Shown here: piece after piece, positions 36,987 through 46,167 of the stretch
How the letters are laid out: each line of letters begins with the position of its first letter
Position numbering within the stretch: position 1 is the stretch's first letter
Origin: Coriobacteriaceae bacterium AM113-163
GTDB taxonomy: Bacteria; Actinomycetota; Coriobacteriia; Coriobacteriales; Coriobacteriaceae
DNA: 64,000 nucleotides
Direction: 5' to 3'
Assembly: GCA_027673765.1 (NCBI GenBank)
Contig: JAQDWB010000005.1
Span: 1-64,000, forward strand
Notes under the pieces: generated by a model
What the model saw: the letters and a program-made list of their open reading frames with translations, nothing else
Databases searched by the model: none
What the model was told of the DNA's origin: nothing
Made by a program: the position numbers and the translations under genes

Positions 36987-38954
36987 CTAGCGCAGGGAGC
37001 GCAGGCCGCCGGCTTCCTTGTCGAGCACCGTAAAGCGCACGGCATCCAGGTGCTCCAAGATGCTGATGGCACGCTTGCGCGACACACCCAGGGCTTCGCG
37101 CAACACACTCGTGGTGGCAGCGCCACCGGCTGCCTCAATGGCGGCGGCGACGAGCTCGCGCGCATGGGCCTCGGCGGCAGCGGACAGGGCAACGTCGCGC
37201 TCGACCTTCACGATGGAACGGTTGAGCGAAAGCTCGCGCAGGGCACGCGTCATGGTGTCGCGATCGAGCTGCAACTGCTCGCCCACCTCGGGCAACGTCG
37301 GCGCATCGAGGCCGGCTTCGTCCAGCAAGGAAACGATGCGCTCGCAAGCCTCTCGCACCACGCGTGCCGCCGCGGTGGCCGAATGCGGATCGAATACCTC
37401 GGCGCCCTCGGCGGCGCACACGCCGCGCGAGCAGCCCTCGTAAATCAGGGCCGCGGCAACGCCTTCATCAGCGGCAGGCCACGCAGCATGGGCAACGGCG
37501 CCGGGCGTAAAGCCTGTCTCCTTGGGAGCCGCCGCGTGCATGGCTGACAGGGTCGCCGCCAGTGCATCCATCGCGGCGTCGAGCACCACGGCGTCCGCCA
37601 AGAGGTCCGCATCACCCACGGCAAGCTTGCGAACGGAGCCCTGCGCCACCAACCCGCGCAGTGCGGCATCGACCTCGCCGACACCAAGATCCAAAGCCTC
37701 GGCAACATCAATCGCCGTAACCGGCAGCGTCTGCAGCGCCAGCCAAGCGCCCACACCGCCCGCGATATCGCCGGACTCGAGCGCCGCGTACAGCACGCGT
37801 TCCCCCTCAGTAAGTTCGCGCGAACGGCGGCATCGCGACAACAGCACGCGCCCTCCACCAATAAGCATGACCGGCGAATAGGACAGCACCACGGCATGGT
37901 CGCCGGCGCGCAGCGGCAGCGAGTTTTCCAAGCGCACCTGAACAATACGGGTCTCGCCCACCGCCATGGGGGCCTCGCCCTCCATGAACATGATGCGACC
38001 GACAACCTCGGCCGTACCCGCCATCACTTGCACGCGCGCGCCCGACTCGAGCACGCGCGGCTTGGCACCCTCGCGGCCCAGGTAAGTGAACACCATCATA
38101 AAGCGCATCGACTGGCCAAAGCGACCCTGCACGCCGAGCATCTCTCCGCGATCGAGCGCGGCGACGGCATCGCCCACCAAGTTGAGCGCCACACGCTGAC
38201 CGGGCAATGCCCGCGGCGTATCGCCATGCACCTGAATCCCGCGCACGCGACAGACCGTACGCGACGGCAGCGCGACGAGCTCATCGCCCACCGCAACCGG
38301 CGCATCGTGCAGCGTTCCCGTCACGACGGTGCCGACGCCCTTGATCGTAAAGCAGCGGTCAATCGGCAGGCGCGGCGCGGCATCGGTGAGCTCGGCACGG
38401 GCACGGCAGGCACCCCAGCAAGCGGCAACCTGCTCGTCGAGCGCAGCCAGCAGGTCATCGATTCCCGCACCGGTCTTGGACGACACGGGCACGATCGGCA
38501 CGCCCGCAAACACGGTGTCCGACAAAAAATCATCGACATCGAGCTCGGCAAGCTCGGTCATCTCGGCGTCAGCCAGGTCGCACATCGTCAGCGCGACCAC
38601 CATGTGTGTGACGCCCAGCAGCTCCAGCACATGCACGTGCTCGCGGGTCTGCGGCATCACGCCCTCGACGGCCGAAACCACCAGCACGGCCACGTCGATA
38701 CCCGTGGCGCCCTGCACCATGGCACGCAAGTAATGCGCATGGCCCGGCACGTCGACCAGGCCGACGATCTTGCCACTCGGCAGCGCCAGCTCGCCAAAGC
38801 CAAGCTCCACGGTCATACCGCGACGGCGCTCAACCTCCAGACGGTCGGGATTCTTGCCGGTCAGCGCCTCGATCAGTGCCGACTTACCGTGGTCGACGTG
38901 GCCCGCCGTGCCAACGATAACGGGACACTCCACCAGCGCCTGAACCTCACTCAT
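36987..38954 (-). CDS. selB: Selenocysteine-specific elongation factor
   Basis: 655 residues. GTP-binding motifs are GTAGHVDHGKSALIEALTG (P-loop), DVPGHAHYL and MCDLADAE. The EF-Tu-like beta-barrel domains follow, and the C-terminal quarter has the winged-helix repeats that bind SECIS RNA. It brings Sec-tRNA to in-frame UGA, as in the fdhF gene at 55300-57522. ATG overlaps the selA stop by 4 bases (ATGA). 37 bases separate it from tRNA-Sec. Confidence 0.96.
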   Translation of the reverse strand: MSEVQALVECPVIVGTAGHVDHGKSALIEALTGKNPDRLEVERRRGMTVELGFGELALPSGKIVGLVDVPGHAHYLRAMVQGATGIDVAVLVVSAVEGVMPQTREHVHVLELLGVTHMVVALTMCDLADAEMTELAELDVDDFLSDTVFAGVPIVPVSSKTGAGIDDLLAALDEQVAACWGACRARAELTDAAPRLPIDRCFTIKGVGTVVTGTLHDAPVAVGDELVALPSRTVCRVRGIQVHGDTPRALPGQRVALNLVGDAVAALDRGEMLGVQGRFGQSMRFMMVFTYLGREGAKPRVLESGARVQVMAGTAEVVGRIMFMEGEAPMAVGETRIVQVRLENSLPLRAGDHAVVLSYSPVMLIGGGRVLLSRCRRSRELTEGERVLYAALESGDIAGGVGAWLALQTLPVTAIDVAEALDLGVGEVDAALRGLVAQGSVRKLAVGDADLLADAVVLDAAMDALAATLSAMHAAAPKETGFTPGAVAHAAWPAADEGVAAALIYEGCSRGVCAAEGAEVFDPHSATAAARVVREACERIVSLLDEAGLDAPTLPEVGEQLQLDRDTMTRALRELSLNRSIVKVERDVALSAAAEAHARELVAAAIEAAGGAATTSVLREALGVSRKRAISILEHLDAVRFTVLDKEAGGLRSLR

Positions 38955-40408
38955 CGAACAATCGCCTTCTCAACGCACGCGACGAGCGTCGATGCCGCCG
39001 TCTCGATATCGCGATCGCCCACGAGCGTACGGACGTCAAACAAAATGCGATCGTGCGAGGTTCGCGTGACGACCGGCGTGTCGAAGTCCTGGACGAGCGA
39101 GCGCTTGAGCGCATCGACGGACAGGCGCCCGTCGACCGGGCAGACGGCCACGCACATCGTGGGCAGCTCCACGGTAGGCAGCGAGCCGCCACCGGGCGTC
39201 GACGATTCCTCGACGATCTCCACCTGAACGGCGCACGGGCAACCGGCCTTATCGAGCCCGGCGACCATACGATCGCGAAGCTTGCGGGCACGTCGCTCCA
39301 AATGGGCCTGCGGCAGCGTAAGCATGCTGAGCACCGGAATATCGCGATGGGCCACGTCGTCGCCGTCCATGTAGATGCGCAGCGTGGCCTCGAGCGCCGT
39401 GAGTGCCAACTTGCCCGGGCGCAGGGCGCGCATAAGCGGATGCGACCCACAGGCCTGGACCAGATCGCGACGACCCATGATAATGCCCGCCTGTGCGGCA
39501 CCGAGCAGCTTATCGCCCGAGCACGACACCAGATCGAGCCCTGCCGAAACCGAAGCCGGCGTGGTTTCTTCGCCGCCGCGCACCAAGATGTCGTCGGGCA
39601 ACAGCGCGCCCGAGCCCTGGTCCTCGTAGAACAGCAGACCATGCTTGTGGGCCAGGGCGGCAAGCTCCCGAGAACCCACCTCCTCGTGAAAACCCTCGAT
39701 GCGATAGTTGGAAGGATGGACCTTGAGGATCATCGCCGTATCGGGCGTGATGGCGCGCTCGTAGTCCGACAGGTGCGTGCGGTTGGTGGCGCCGACCTCG
39801 ACGAGTTTGGCACCCGAGGCCTCCATAACATCGGGGATACGGAAGCTGCCGCCGATCTCGACAAGCTCGCCGCGGCTGACGATGACCTCCCTGCCTGCGG
39901 CATGGGTCGCCAGCACCAGCAGCACAGCGGCGGCGTTGTTGTTGACGACCAGCGCGTCCTCGGCACCGGTGAGCGAGCGGATCAGTTGCGCGGCGTGCTC
40001 CTTGCGCGACCCGCGCGAACAGGTGTCGACGCTGTACTCGAGCGTGCTATACCCGCGCGCAACCTCGGCCACGACCTTTGCCGCCGACTCCGCGAGTGGG
40101 GCGCGGCCCAGATTGGTATGGATGACCACACCCGTGGCGTTGACGGCGGGGCGCAGGCTCGGCAGTGCGGAGCGATGCGCACGCCACTCGATGGCCGAGG
40201 CCAGCTCGCGCTTGGAACGCGGGGCGGCACCGGCACGAATCGCGGCGCGCTCCTCGTCGAGCTCAGCCGTCACGGCGGCATGCACCACCGCGTCGCAGGT
40301 CTCCCCCGCAGCCTTCACCACCGGCCACTCGGCAAGCAGCTCGTTGACGGAAGGAATGGCGCGCAGGCGGGCGCGCACCTCATCGGACATGTTCTGGCTA
40401 TCGCTCAT
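38951..40408 (-). CDS. selA: L-seryl-tRNA(Sec) selenium transferase
   Basis: 485 residues of a PLP enzyme that makes Sec-tRNA from Ser-tRNA and selenophosphate. The PLP lysine is K300 in LVSCSGDKLLGAAQAG; NATGVVIHTNLGRAPL is the N-terminal substrate part and VVNNNAAAVLLVL the family signature. ATG 40408 has GAAAGGCC upstream. First gene of selA-selB-selC. selD (selenophosphate synthetase) is not in the window. Confidence 0.96.
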   Translation of the reverse strand: MSDSQNMSDEVRARLRAIPSVNELLAEWPVVKAAGETCDAVVHAAVTAELDEERAAIRAGAAPRSKRELASAIEWRAHRSALPSLRPAVNATGVVIHTNLGRAPLAESAAKVVAEVARGYSTLEYSVDTCSRGSRKEHAAQLIRSLTGAEDALVVNNNAAAVLLVLATHAAGREVIVSRGELVEIGGSFRIPDVMEASGAKLVEVGATNRTHLSDYERAITPDTAMILKVHPSNYRIEGFHEEVGSRELAALAHKHGLLFYEDQGSGALLPDDILVRGGEETTPASVSAGLDLVSCSGDKLLGAAQAGIIMGRRDLVQACGSHPLMRALRPGKLALTALEATLRIYMDGDDVAHRDIPVLSMLTLPQAHLERRARKLRDRMVAGLDKAGCPCAVQVEIVEESSTPGGGSLPTVELPTMCVAVCPVDGRLSVDALKRSLVQDFDTPVVTRTSHDRILFDVRTLVGDRDIETAASTLVACVEKAIVR

Positions 40409-40460
40409 GTGCGGCCTTTCAAAAGAAACGTGGATCAGTCGAATACATCAGCTGAGTCAA

Positions 40461-42578
40461 TTACTCGTCATTATCCCCGCGCGCCGCGATCTTTTCCACG
40501 CGAACGGCGTTTTCCTGGGTGAGCGCTGCACCCGTCAACGGGTCCCAACGCAACGGCGTATGGTCGAGCGGGCCCACGCCCAAGCCTTGAGCGCCACCGG
40601 CATCGGCGTCAAACGAACGCCCACCGGGGGCGGCCGAGGTGAAGATGCACGCCGGATGCAGATACGGCGTCGTCTCCACACGCGCGCGGTCGCGGCCCAT
40701 ATCGCTCACGAGTTCGACGATCTCGCCGTCGGCGATGCCCATGTGCGCAGCAGCATCGGCATTCATCTGCACGGCATCCAGGTCCGACCCAGCCTCAGCG
40801 GCACCTTGGGCTGCAAGCCTTCGCGAGGTATGCGACTCAAAGGGACGGTTGCCGCTAATGAGGCGAAACATCCCCGGGCCAGGCTCCACCATGGGAGCGA
40901 TCCAGTTGGGCACACGACCCAGACCGGCTCGTTCCCATACGTCGCTTGCCAGCGCAATTTTGCCGCCAACAAGCGGAATCACGGGCTCACCCGTGCGCGG
41001 CGGCAGCGGCACGCCCGTATCGGCCCAACCGTGCTCCTTAAGCGCAGCGAGGTCAATTCCAAACGACGCCACCTGGGCCGCCGCAAGGTCGTCCGGCGAA
41101 AAGTCGAAGTACTCGCCCACGCCGCAGGCCGCTGCCAACCCGGCAAAGATCTCCCGACCCGGTCTCGTGTCGTCATGCTGCACAGGCAGCACGGCATTGC
41201 GGTAGAACACGCGCGCATCGTTGGCGCCTGTCACCGTTCCCACGCCACGGTCGGCCTCCAGATACGTCACATCGGGCAGCACGAAGTCGGAAGCGCGCGC
41301 CGTCTCGGACCATCGGATATCAACGGTCACGAGCAAGTCGAGCTGCTGCAAGATGCCCAACCAAGCCTGCGCATTGCCATAGCCCGCACCGGGATTACTG
41401 GCATAGACGATGAGCCCACGCAAATCGCCGGCCAGTATCGACTGACCGATGGTCGTGCACAGCCCGCGCTCGGGGTCGACCAGCGGATAGCGTTCGGACC
41501 CCAACTTGGGCTCACGCGGCATCGACGGCATCGCGAAGCGCGCAGGGTCCAAGTCGCCCAGCGCAAGCGGCGTGGGCGGATTGAGCGCGCCGCCCGCATG
41601 TCCAATACAGCCCAGCAGCACATCGACCAGACAAATCGCGCGCGCAGTCTGGGTGCTGTTGGCATACGCAATGCCAATGCCGCCATGAAAGCCGGCGTCC
41701 ACCACGGCAGCGGGCGCGGCGGCAGCTAGATCGCGCGCCGTGGCGGCGATCTCTGCGGCCGGCACGTCGCACATCGACTCGGCCCACTCGGTCGTCCAAG
41801 CACTAGCCGCCTGCGCCAGCTCGTCAAAGCCCGTGGTATAGCGGGTCACGAACTCGTGGTCATACAGGCCCTCGGCAATCAAGACATGCGCAATGCCCAG
41901 CAGCAAGGCCAGGTCGCAGCCCGGGCGCACGCGCAGCCAGCGGTCGGCAAGCGCAGCCGAGCCGCTGCGCCGGGGGTCGACCACGATGATCTTCGCCCCA
42001 CGGCGACGGGCATCGTTGAGCGCATCAACGGCCCCCATCGTCGACGAATCGACAATGGAACGCCCCAGGTACATGATGCAATCGGTATGCGCCAGGTCGG
42101 AGGCGGGGCTGTAGCCCAGGCTGTGCTCCCAACCGGTAAGTCGGCTTACCTCGCAGGCACCGTCGGCACCGTATACGTTGGGCGAGCCCAGCGCATGCAT
42201 AAAACGATACGCCCAGTAGCGGTCGAACGAGGGCACGCCGAGCGTCATGCCAAGCGCGCGCGGACCATACCCGTCAACAATCCCCCCAACACGCGCAGCG
42301 ATCTGCGCGAACGCCTCGTCCCACGAAATCGCATCGAACCCCGAGCCATCAGCTCGTCGGCGCATGGGGTGCAAAATCCGGTCGCGCTCGTCAAACGGCA
42401 TAGACAGGCGATGCCGCCCGCGGGCGCACAGGGCACGCGCCGCGCACGGATGCCCCGGCACTGGCAACTCGGCCACCACGCGACCGTCCTCAACGCGTGC
42501 CGCAAAGGCGCAATCGGCATAGCATCCCCCGCATGTGGTCACCACGGCGCGACCGTCACGCTTCGCAGCAGATGCCAT
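40461..42578 (-). CDS. DMSO-reductase-family molybdopterin oxidoreductase (orphan)
   Basis: 705 residues. The N-terminal [4Fe-4S] site is CGGCYADCAF...HPCAARALCARGR, then the molybdopterin domains (PRALGMTLGVPSFDRYWAYR; ADGACEVSRLTGWEHS; IIVVDPRRSGSA). The likely Mo ligand is the Cys in GACEVSR, so not selenocysteine; no in-frame UGA. Family members include thiosulfate/polysulfide reductases and formate dehydrogenases. No partner iron-sulfur or membrane subunit is adjacent, and there is no Tat signal, so a cytoplasmic role with an unknown partner is likely. ATG 42578 is preferred over the upstream start at 42644. Confidence 0.8.
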   Translation of the reverse strand: MASAAKRDGRAVVTTCGGCYADCAFAARVEDGRVVAELPVPGHPCAARALCARGRHRLSMPFDERDRILHPMRRRADGSGFDAISWDEAFAQIAARVGGIVDGYGPRALGMTLGVPSFDRYWAYRFMHALGSPNVYGADGACEVSRLTGWEHSLGYSPASDLAHTDCIMYLGRSIVDSSTMGAVDALNDARRRGAKIIVVDPRRSGSAALADRWLRVRPGCDLALLLGIAHVLIAEGLYDHEFVTRYTTGFDELAQAASAWTTEWAESMCDVPAAEIAATARDLAAAAPAAVVDAGFHGGIGIAYANSTQTARAICLVDVLLGCIGHAGGALNPPTPLALGDLDPARFAMPSMPREPKLGSERYPLVDPERGLCTTIGQSILAGDLRGLIVYASNPGAGYGNAQAWLGILQQLDLLVTVDIRWSETARASDFVLPDVTYLEADRGVGTVTGANDARVFYRNAVLPVQHDDTRPGREIFAGLAAACGVGEYFDFSPDDLAAAQVASFGIDLAALKEHGWADTGVPLPPRTGEPVIPLVGGKIALASDVWERAGLGRVPNWIAPMVEPGPGMFRLISGNRPFESHTSRRLAAQGAAEAGSDLDAVQMNADAAAHMGIADGEIVELVSDMGRDRARVETTPYLHPACIFTSAAPGGRSFDADAGGAQGLGVGPLDHTPLRWDPLTGAALTQENAVRVEKIAARGDNDE

Positions 42579-42642
42579 CTCGATTACCCCTTTCATCAGC
42601 CAAACACAACAGGCCAAAAGCCCGGCAACGAGCCCCAGACCC

Positions 42643-42678
42643 AAAAAGCCTCCCGCACGGCAACGCCCCGCGGGAGGC
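42643..42678 (-). terminator. Terminator after the formate channel gene
   Basis: On the minus strand GCCTCCCGC-loop-GCGGGAGGC followed by five T, 23 bases past the focA-like stop. It separates the formate hydrogenlyase transcript from the orphan molybdopterin enzyme and selA. Confidence 0.88.
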
Positions 42679-42700
42679 CCGACGTCAAACAGACGCTACC

Positions 42701-43540
42701 TTACGCCTCGGACTTCTTGGCGTAGATAAACCAGTAGCCGAGCGCGACCAGAACCGCGCCGCCCACGATGTTGCCCAGCGTGGCAGCGGACAGGTTAAAC
42801 GCAATGCCCGCGGCGTTGAGTGCATCGGCGCCGGCGACGTCGGCACCGTAGCCGCACGCGTGCATCACGGCACCCATGGGCAAAAAGTACATATTGGCAA
42901 CGCAGTGCTCAAAACCGCAGGCCACAAACGCGGCAATGGGCAGCAGAATGCCCACGACCTTATCGACCACGGTCTTGCCGGCGGTACCGATCCACACGGC
43001 CAGGCACACAAAGATGTTGCACAGGATGCCACGGAAGAAGATCGTCACCCAGTCGATCGTCACCTTGCCGGCGGCGACGCTCACCATGGAATTGGCGACC
43101 GCCTCGCCGTTGAGCTTGTAAATGCCGGCCATGTACACCAAAAAGACGATGAACAGGGCACCGACAAAATTGCCGACCCACACGACGACCCAGGCCTTGA
43201 GCATCTGAGCCAGGGTGATCTTTTTGCTCTTGAGCGCGCAGACCATTAGAGAATTGCCGGTGAACAGCTCGGCGCCGCACACCAGCACCAGCACCAGGCC
43301 CAGGCAAAAGCACAGGCCGCCCACGACGCGCTGGGCGCCCCAGCCCAGCGTGCTATCGCTCAAGAACACCGTAAAGAACAGACCGCCGAAGGCGATGAAC
43401 GCGCCGGCGAACATTGCCAACAGAAAGGCCTTTGCGACCGGCAGGTTGGCCTTGGTCACACCGGCGGCCTCGGTCTTGGCCTCGATCGCGGCGGGCGCCA
43501 GGCAATCGGGAGCGGGGTACTCCACCTTGGAATCTGCCAT
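42701..43540 (-). CDS. Formate/nitrite channel (FNT family)
   Basis: 279 residues with six membrane segments and the FNT signature FAGAFIAFGGLFFTV and WVGNFVGALFIVFLVYMAG. Cys/His-bearing half-helices (ACGFEHCVANMYFLPMGAV) line the pore. Pentamer that lets formate in or out of the cell. It is the last gene of the formate hydrogenlyase cluster, so formate is the expected cargo. ATG 43540 (MADSKVEYP) is chosen over the 43573 start. Confidence 0.9.
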   Translation of the reverse strand: MADSKVEYPAPDCLAPAAIEAKTEAAGVTKANLPVAKAFLLAMFAGAFIAFGGLFFTVFLSDSTLGWGAQRVVGGLCFCLGLVLVLVCGAELFTGNSLMVCALKSKKITLAQMLKAWVVVWVGNFVGALFIVFLVYMAGIYKLNGEAVANSMVSVAAGKVTIDWVTIFFRGILCNIFVCLAVWIGTAGKTVVDKVVGILLPIAAFVACGFEHCVANMYFLPMGAVMHACGYGADVAGADALNAAGIAFNLSAATLGNIVGGAVLVALGYWFIYAKKSEA

Positions 43541-43588
43541 GTCAATCACTTCTTTCCTAATCAGCAGGGACAAGCGCTCCTATTGCTC

Positions 43589-44083
43589 TTACCCCAAGCG
43601 GTCAAAGTGGGAAAAGTCGTTGGCGGCCACGGCGTCGTACACGGCGTCGACGGCGTCAAAGACTTCCGGGGACATGGGGTTGTAGAACTCCGTGTCGCCC
43701 GGCTGAATCCCGACGAAGACGATATCATCGCACGATTGCTCGATCTCTTCGATCAGGATCGACAAAGGAAGCGAATGCGTGGTGAACATCGACTTGCGGG
43801 CCACATCGCGCTTGTCGAGCAAACGGATGGACCCGACGGGCAGCGCCATGTCGGCGGCATCGACCAAGACCAGGCGAGGCGGACGCTCGCGCTTGATCTC
43901 GATGATGTCGTCTTCGGGCGTTTGGCCGCCGTCGATGGTGTACCAACCGGCGATGGGTGCGTCCTCCATCTTTTTGGAGAGCACGGGGCCGGCAGCATCG
44001 TCGGCACGCAGCACACTTCCCGCCGTGAGCACGATACCCGCAAACGGGGCGCCGTTCACACGTCCATCCACAACGCGACCCAT
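43589..44083 (-). CDS. hycI: Hydrogenase maturation protease, HycI-like
   Basis: 164 residues of the M52 family that trims the C-terminus of [NiFe] hydrogenase large subunits after nickel insertion. Present are LTAGSVLRADDAAGPVL (metal Asp), LVLVDAADMAL and TTHSLPLSILIEEI with the metal His. It would cleave the large subunit (46168-47940) after DPCYSCTDR. The start overlaps the stop of the hycH-like gene by one base. Confidence 0.9.
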   Translation of the reverse strand: MGRVVDGRVNGAPFAGIVLTAGSVLRADDAAGPVLSKKMEDAPIAGWYTIDGGQTPEDDIIEIKRERPPRLVLVDAADMALPVGSIRLLDKRDVARKSMFTTHSLPLSILIEEIEQSCDDIVFVGIQPGDTEFYNPMSPEVFDAVDAVYDAVAANDFSHFDRLG

Positions 44084-44664
44084 TACTGCAACCTCCCCGT
44101 CAGATACACGCCCGACACATCGCGCACGCGCTCAACCAGATCGCGAAACTTCATTAAAAACGCGACCTGCTGGGCATGCAGGCCAAAGTCGTCGTCGAAC
44201 ACCGAGATGCCGGCCTTGGCCGACCCGCGAAAACCGTGCTCGTCGAGCAGCGCATCGCAGGCCTCGAGCAGCGACGGCACCGCCGCCTTGTCGAGCTGGC
44301 ACTCACCAAAGGAGCGGATGGCCTCGAACTTGGTCTTGGCCTCCCCCTCCGGCAGCGCGTCGACGAGCGAATAGAAGACGTTCACCGGCACCGACAGGCG
44401 CGGCTCAAAGCAGTCGAGCACGCCGGTGTGGTGGCCCACGGCGAGCGTGTAGTACAGCACGTCGCAGGCCTCCTGGGGAACGTCTTCCTCGGTCTCCACA
44501 AACTTACGCGTGAGCTCGTAAAAGACCACCTGGTCGGGCGCATGGCCCAGGGAGGGGTCGACGACGCCCTCGGCGGCCTCGTCGCTTGCGCGCGAGGCAT
44601 CGCCAAAGGAGCCGCCGAGCATGCCGGGGCCCGCAAAGTAACCAGAGCGGTCCGTGAGCTCCAT
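44083..44664 (-). CDS. hycH: Formate hydrogenlyase maturation protein HycH-like
   Basis: 193 residues. Resembles HycH, needed for hydrogenase-3 maturation in E. coli by an unclear mechanism. The region FYELTRKFVETEEDVPQEA and VLYYTLAVGHHTGVLDCFEP is typical. It lies between the small-subunit gene (stop 44665) and hycI, the same order as in E. coli hyc. Confidence 0.85.
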   Translation of the reverse strand: MELTDRSGYFAGPGMLGGSFGDASRASDEAAEGVVDPSLGHAPDQVVFYELTRKFVETEEDVPQEACDVLYYTLAVGHHTGVLDCFEPRLSVPVNVFYSLVDALPEGEAKTKFEAIRSFGECQLDKAAVPSLLEACDALLDEHGFRGSAKAGISVFDDDFGLHAQQVAFLMKFRDLVERVRDVSGVYLTGRLQ

Positions 44665-45447
44665 CTAGCGACCTCCGGCCAGCACCAGATCCTGCAGCGC
44701 CGAGTACACCTCGACGCGGCGCGGATCGTCCTGCTTGTCGATGAGCAGCGCCATGGCACCACGGATATCGCCCTTGGGCGCGCCCTCGAGCGTATCCATA
44801 AACTCGTTGGCCAGGTCGCGGCCATAACGGTAGCCGCTCATGGCGCGAGCTTCGCGCTCGATGGCAACACGCAGCTTGTACGGCACGCCGGGGTGCAGGA
44901 TATCGGCCTGCTCGCCGGCGGCCTCCACCGTGGTCTCGGCATGGAGCTTTTGGTCCAGCAGACCGAGCGCCATGGCAAAGCCGTAGACGGTCTGCGCGGG
45001 GCTGGGCGGGCAGCCGGGGATGTAGACATCGACCGGCAGAATCTTGTCCGTGCCGCCCCAGACGCAGTAGTTGTCGTAGAAGATGCCGCCGGTGCAGCCG
45101 CACGCGCCATAGGACACCACGATCTTGGGATCGGGTGCGGCCTCAAAGGCGCGCAGCGCCGGCATGCGCATGGCGCGCGTCACGGCGCCGGTGTACAGCA
45201 GCACATCGGCGTGACGGGGCGAGGGCACGACCTTGATACCAAAGCGCTCGACGTCGAAGACGGGCGTGATGGAACCGAAGATCTCGATCTCGCAGCCGTT
45301 GCAGCCGCCGCAGTCGACACGGTAGACGTACACCGAGCGCTTGATCTTCTTAAGAAGGGTCGCCTTGGCCTTCTCGATGCTCTCGTCGAGCTCGATCTTG
45401 GTCGGGCGGTACTGGAGCCGCTCGGGCAAAAGCGTGGGTTCGGCCAT
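44665..45447 (-). CDS. Hydrogenase small (NuoB-like) subunit
   Basis: 260 residues of HycG/HyfI type. One [4Fe-4S] cluster uses VDCGGCNGCEIE, GACGCTGG and PGCPPSP, as in NuoB. It links the ferredoxin-like subunit to the large subunit. The C-terminal ~100 residues (helical, rich in Ala/Gln) extend beyond NuoB. Starts just after the ferredoxin-like gene with GGAGGAG upstream. Confidence 0.9.
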   Translation of the reverse strand: MAEPTLLPERLQYRPTKIELDESIEKAKATLLKKIKRSVYVYRVDCGGCNGCEIEIFGSITPVFDVERFGIKVVPSPRHADVLLYTGAVTRAMRMPALRAFEAAPDPKIVVSYGACGCTGGIFYDNYCVWGGTDKILPVDVYIPGCPPSPAQTVYGFAMALGLLDQKLHAETTVEAAGEQADILHPGVPYKLRVAIEREARAMSGYRYGRDLANEFMDTLEGAPKGDIRGAMALLIDKQDDPRRVEVYSALQDLVLAGGR

Positions 45448-45449
45448 GG

Positions 45450-46166
45450 TTACTCCTCCTTCGTTTCAAAATCCATGATGATGCCCTCGACCGGCGCAGG
45501 ACCGGCGGGAATCTCGGGCGCATCGGGGTTGAGCTCGCGGTCGATATACTCCGGGTTCACGCCGTGGCCGCCCAGATACTCCATGCCGGGGCCCTGGGGC
45601 TCGCCGGACGCGAGCGTCTCGTTGGCAGCCATGCCGCGCGCGTTACCGGTCTTTACGGCCGAGGCGGCGCGCAGGGCGTCGAGCTCGCGCTTGCACTCCT
45701 GGTACATACCGACGGTACGGGCAGCCTGGATGGCCTCCATGCCGCCGGCCTTTTGCAGCAGGCGCTTGGCGTAGTCGATCTCCTTGTGCGGGGCAAACGG
45801 CTTACCGCAACGCGAGCAGTGCTCGAGCGTATAGACGCTCTTGCTGGTGAGGTCGTCCTTGCTCATGACGGCCAGCTCAAACTCCTCGGTGAGCTTGATG
45901 GCCTCCATGGGGCAGGCTTCCTCACAGCGGCCGCAAAAGATGCAGCGGCCGTAGTCAATCGACCAGGTGATGGTATCGGCCGCAAGGTCGGTGTCCATGC
46001 GAATGGCATCGGCCGGGCACGCCACGCCGCAGGCACCGCAGGCGATGCAGAGCTCCGCGTTGTGCTCGGGCTTGCCGCGCATGTCCTTGTTGGTGGGGAA
46101 CGGCGCAAACGGGTACTTGACCGTCGCGTCGCCGGCCTTGGCGTTGACCTTCCAAAGCTTCAGCAT
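45450..46166 (-). CDS. Hydrogenase ferredoxin-like subunit (HycF/HyfH)
   Basis: 238 residues with two [4Fe-4S] motifs: CIACGACGVACPADAI (about residue 42) and CIFCGRCEEACPMEAI. The C-terminal ~110 residues (residues 125-238) have a further C-x2-C (EHCSRCG), which may bind another metal. NuoI-like, it carries electrons from the formate side to the small subunit. ATG 46166 starts immediately after the large-subunit stop at 46168. Confidence 0.88.
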   Translation of the reverse strand: MLKLWKVNAKAGDATVKYPFAPFPTNKDMRGKPEHNAELCIACGACGVACPADAIRMDTDLAADTITWSIDYGRCIFCGRCEEACPMEAIKLTEEFELAVMSKDDLTSKSVYTLEHCSRCGKPFAPHKEIDYAKRLLQKAGGMEAIQAARTVGMYQECKRELDALRAASAVKTGNARGMAANETLASGEPQGPGMEYLGGHGVNPEYIDRELNPDAPEIPAGPAPVEGIIMDFETKEE

Positions 46167-46167
46167 A

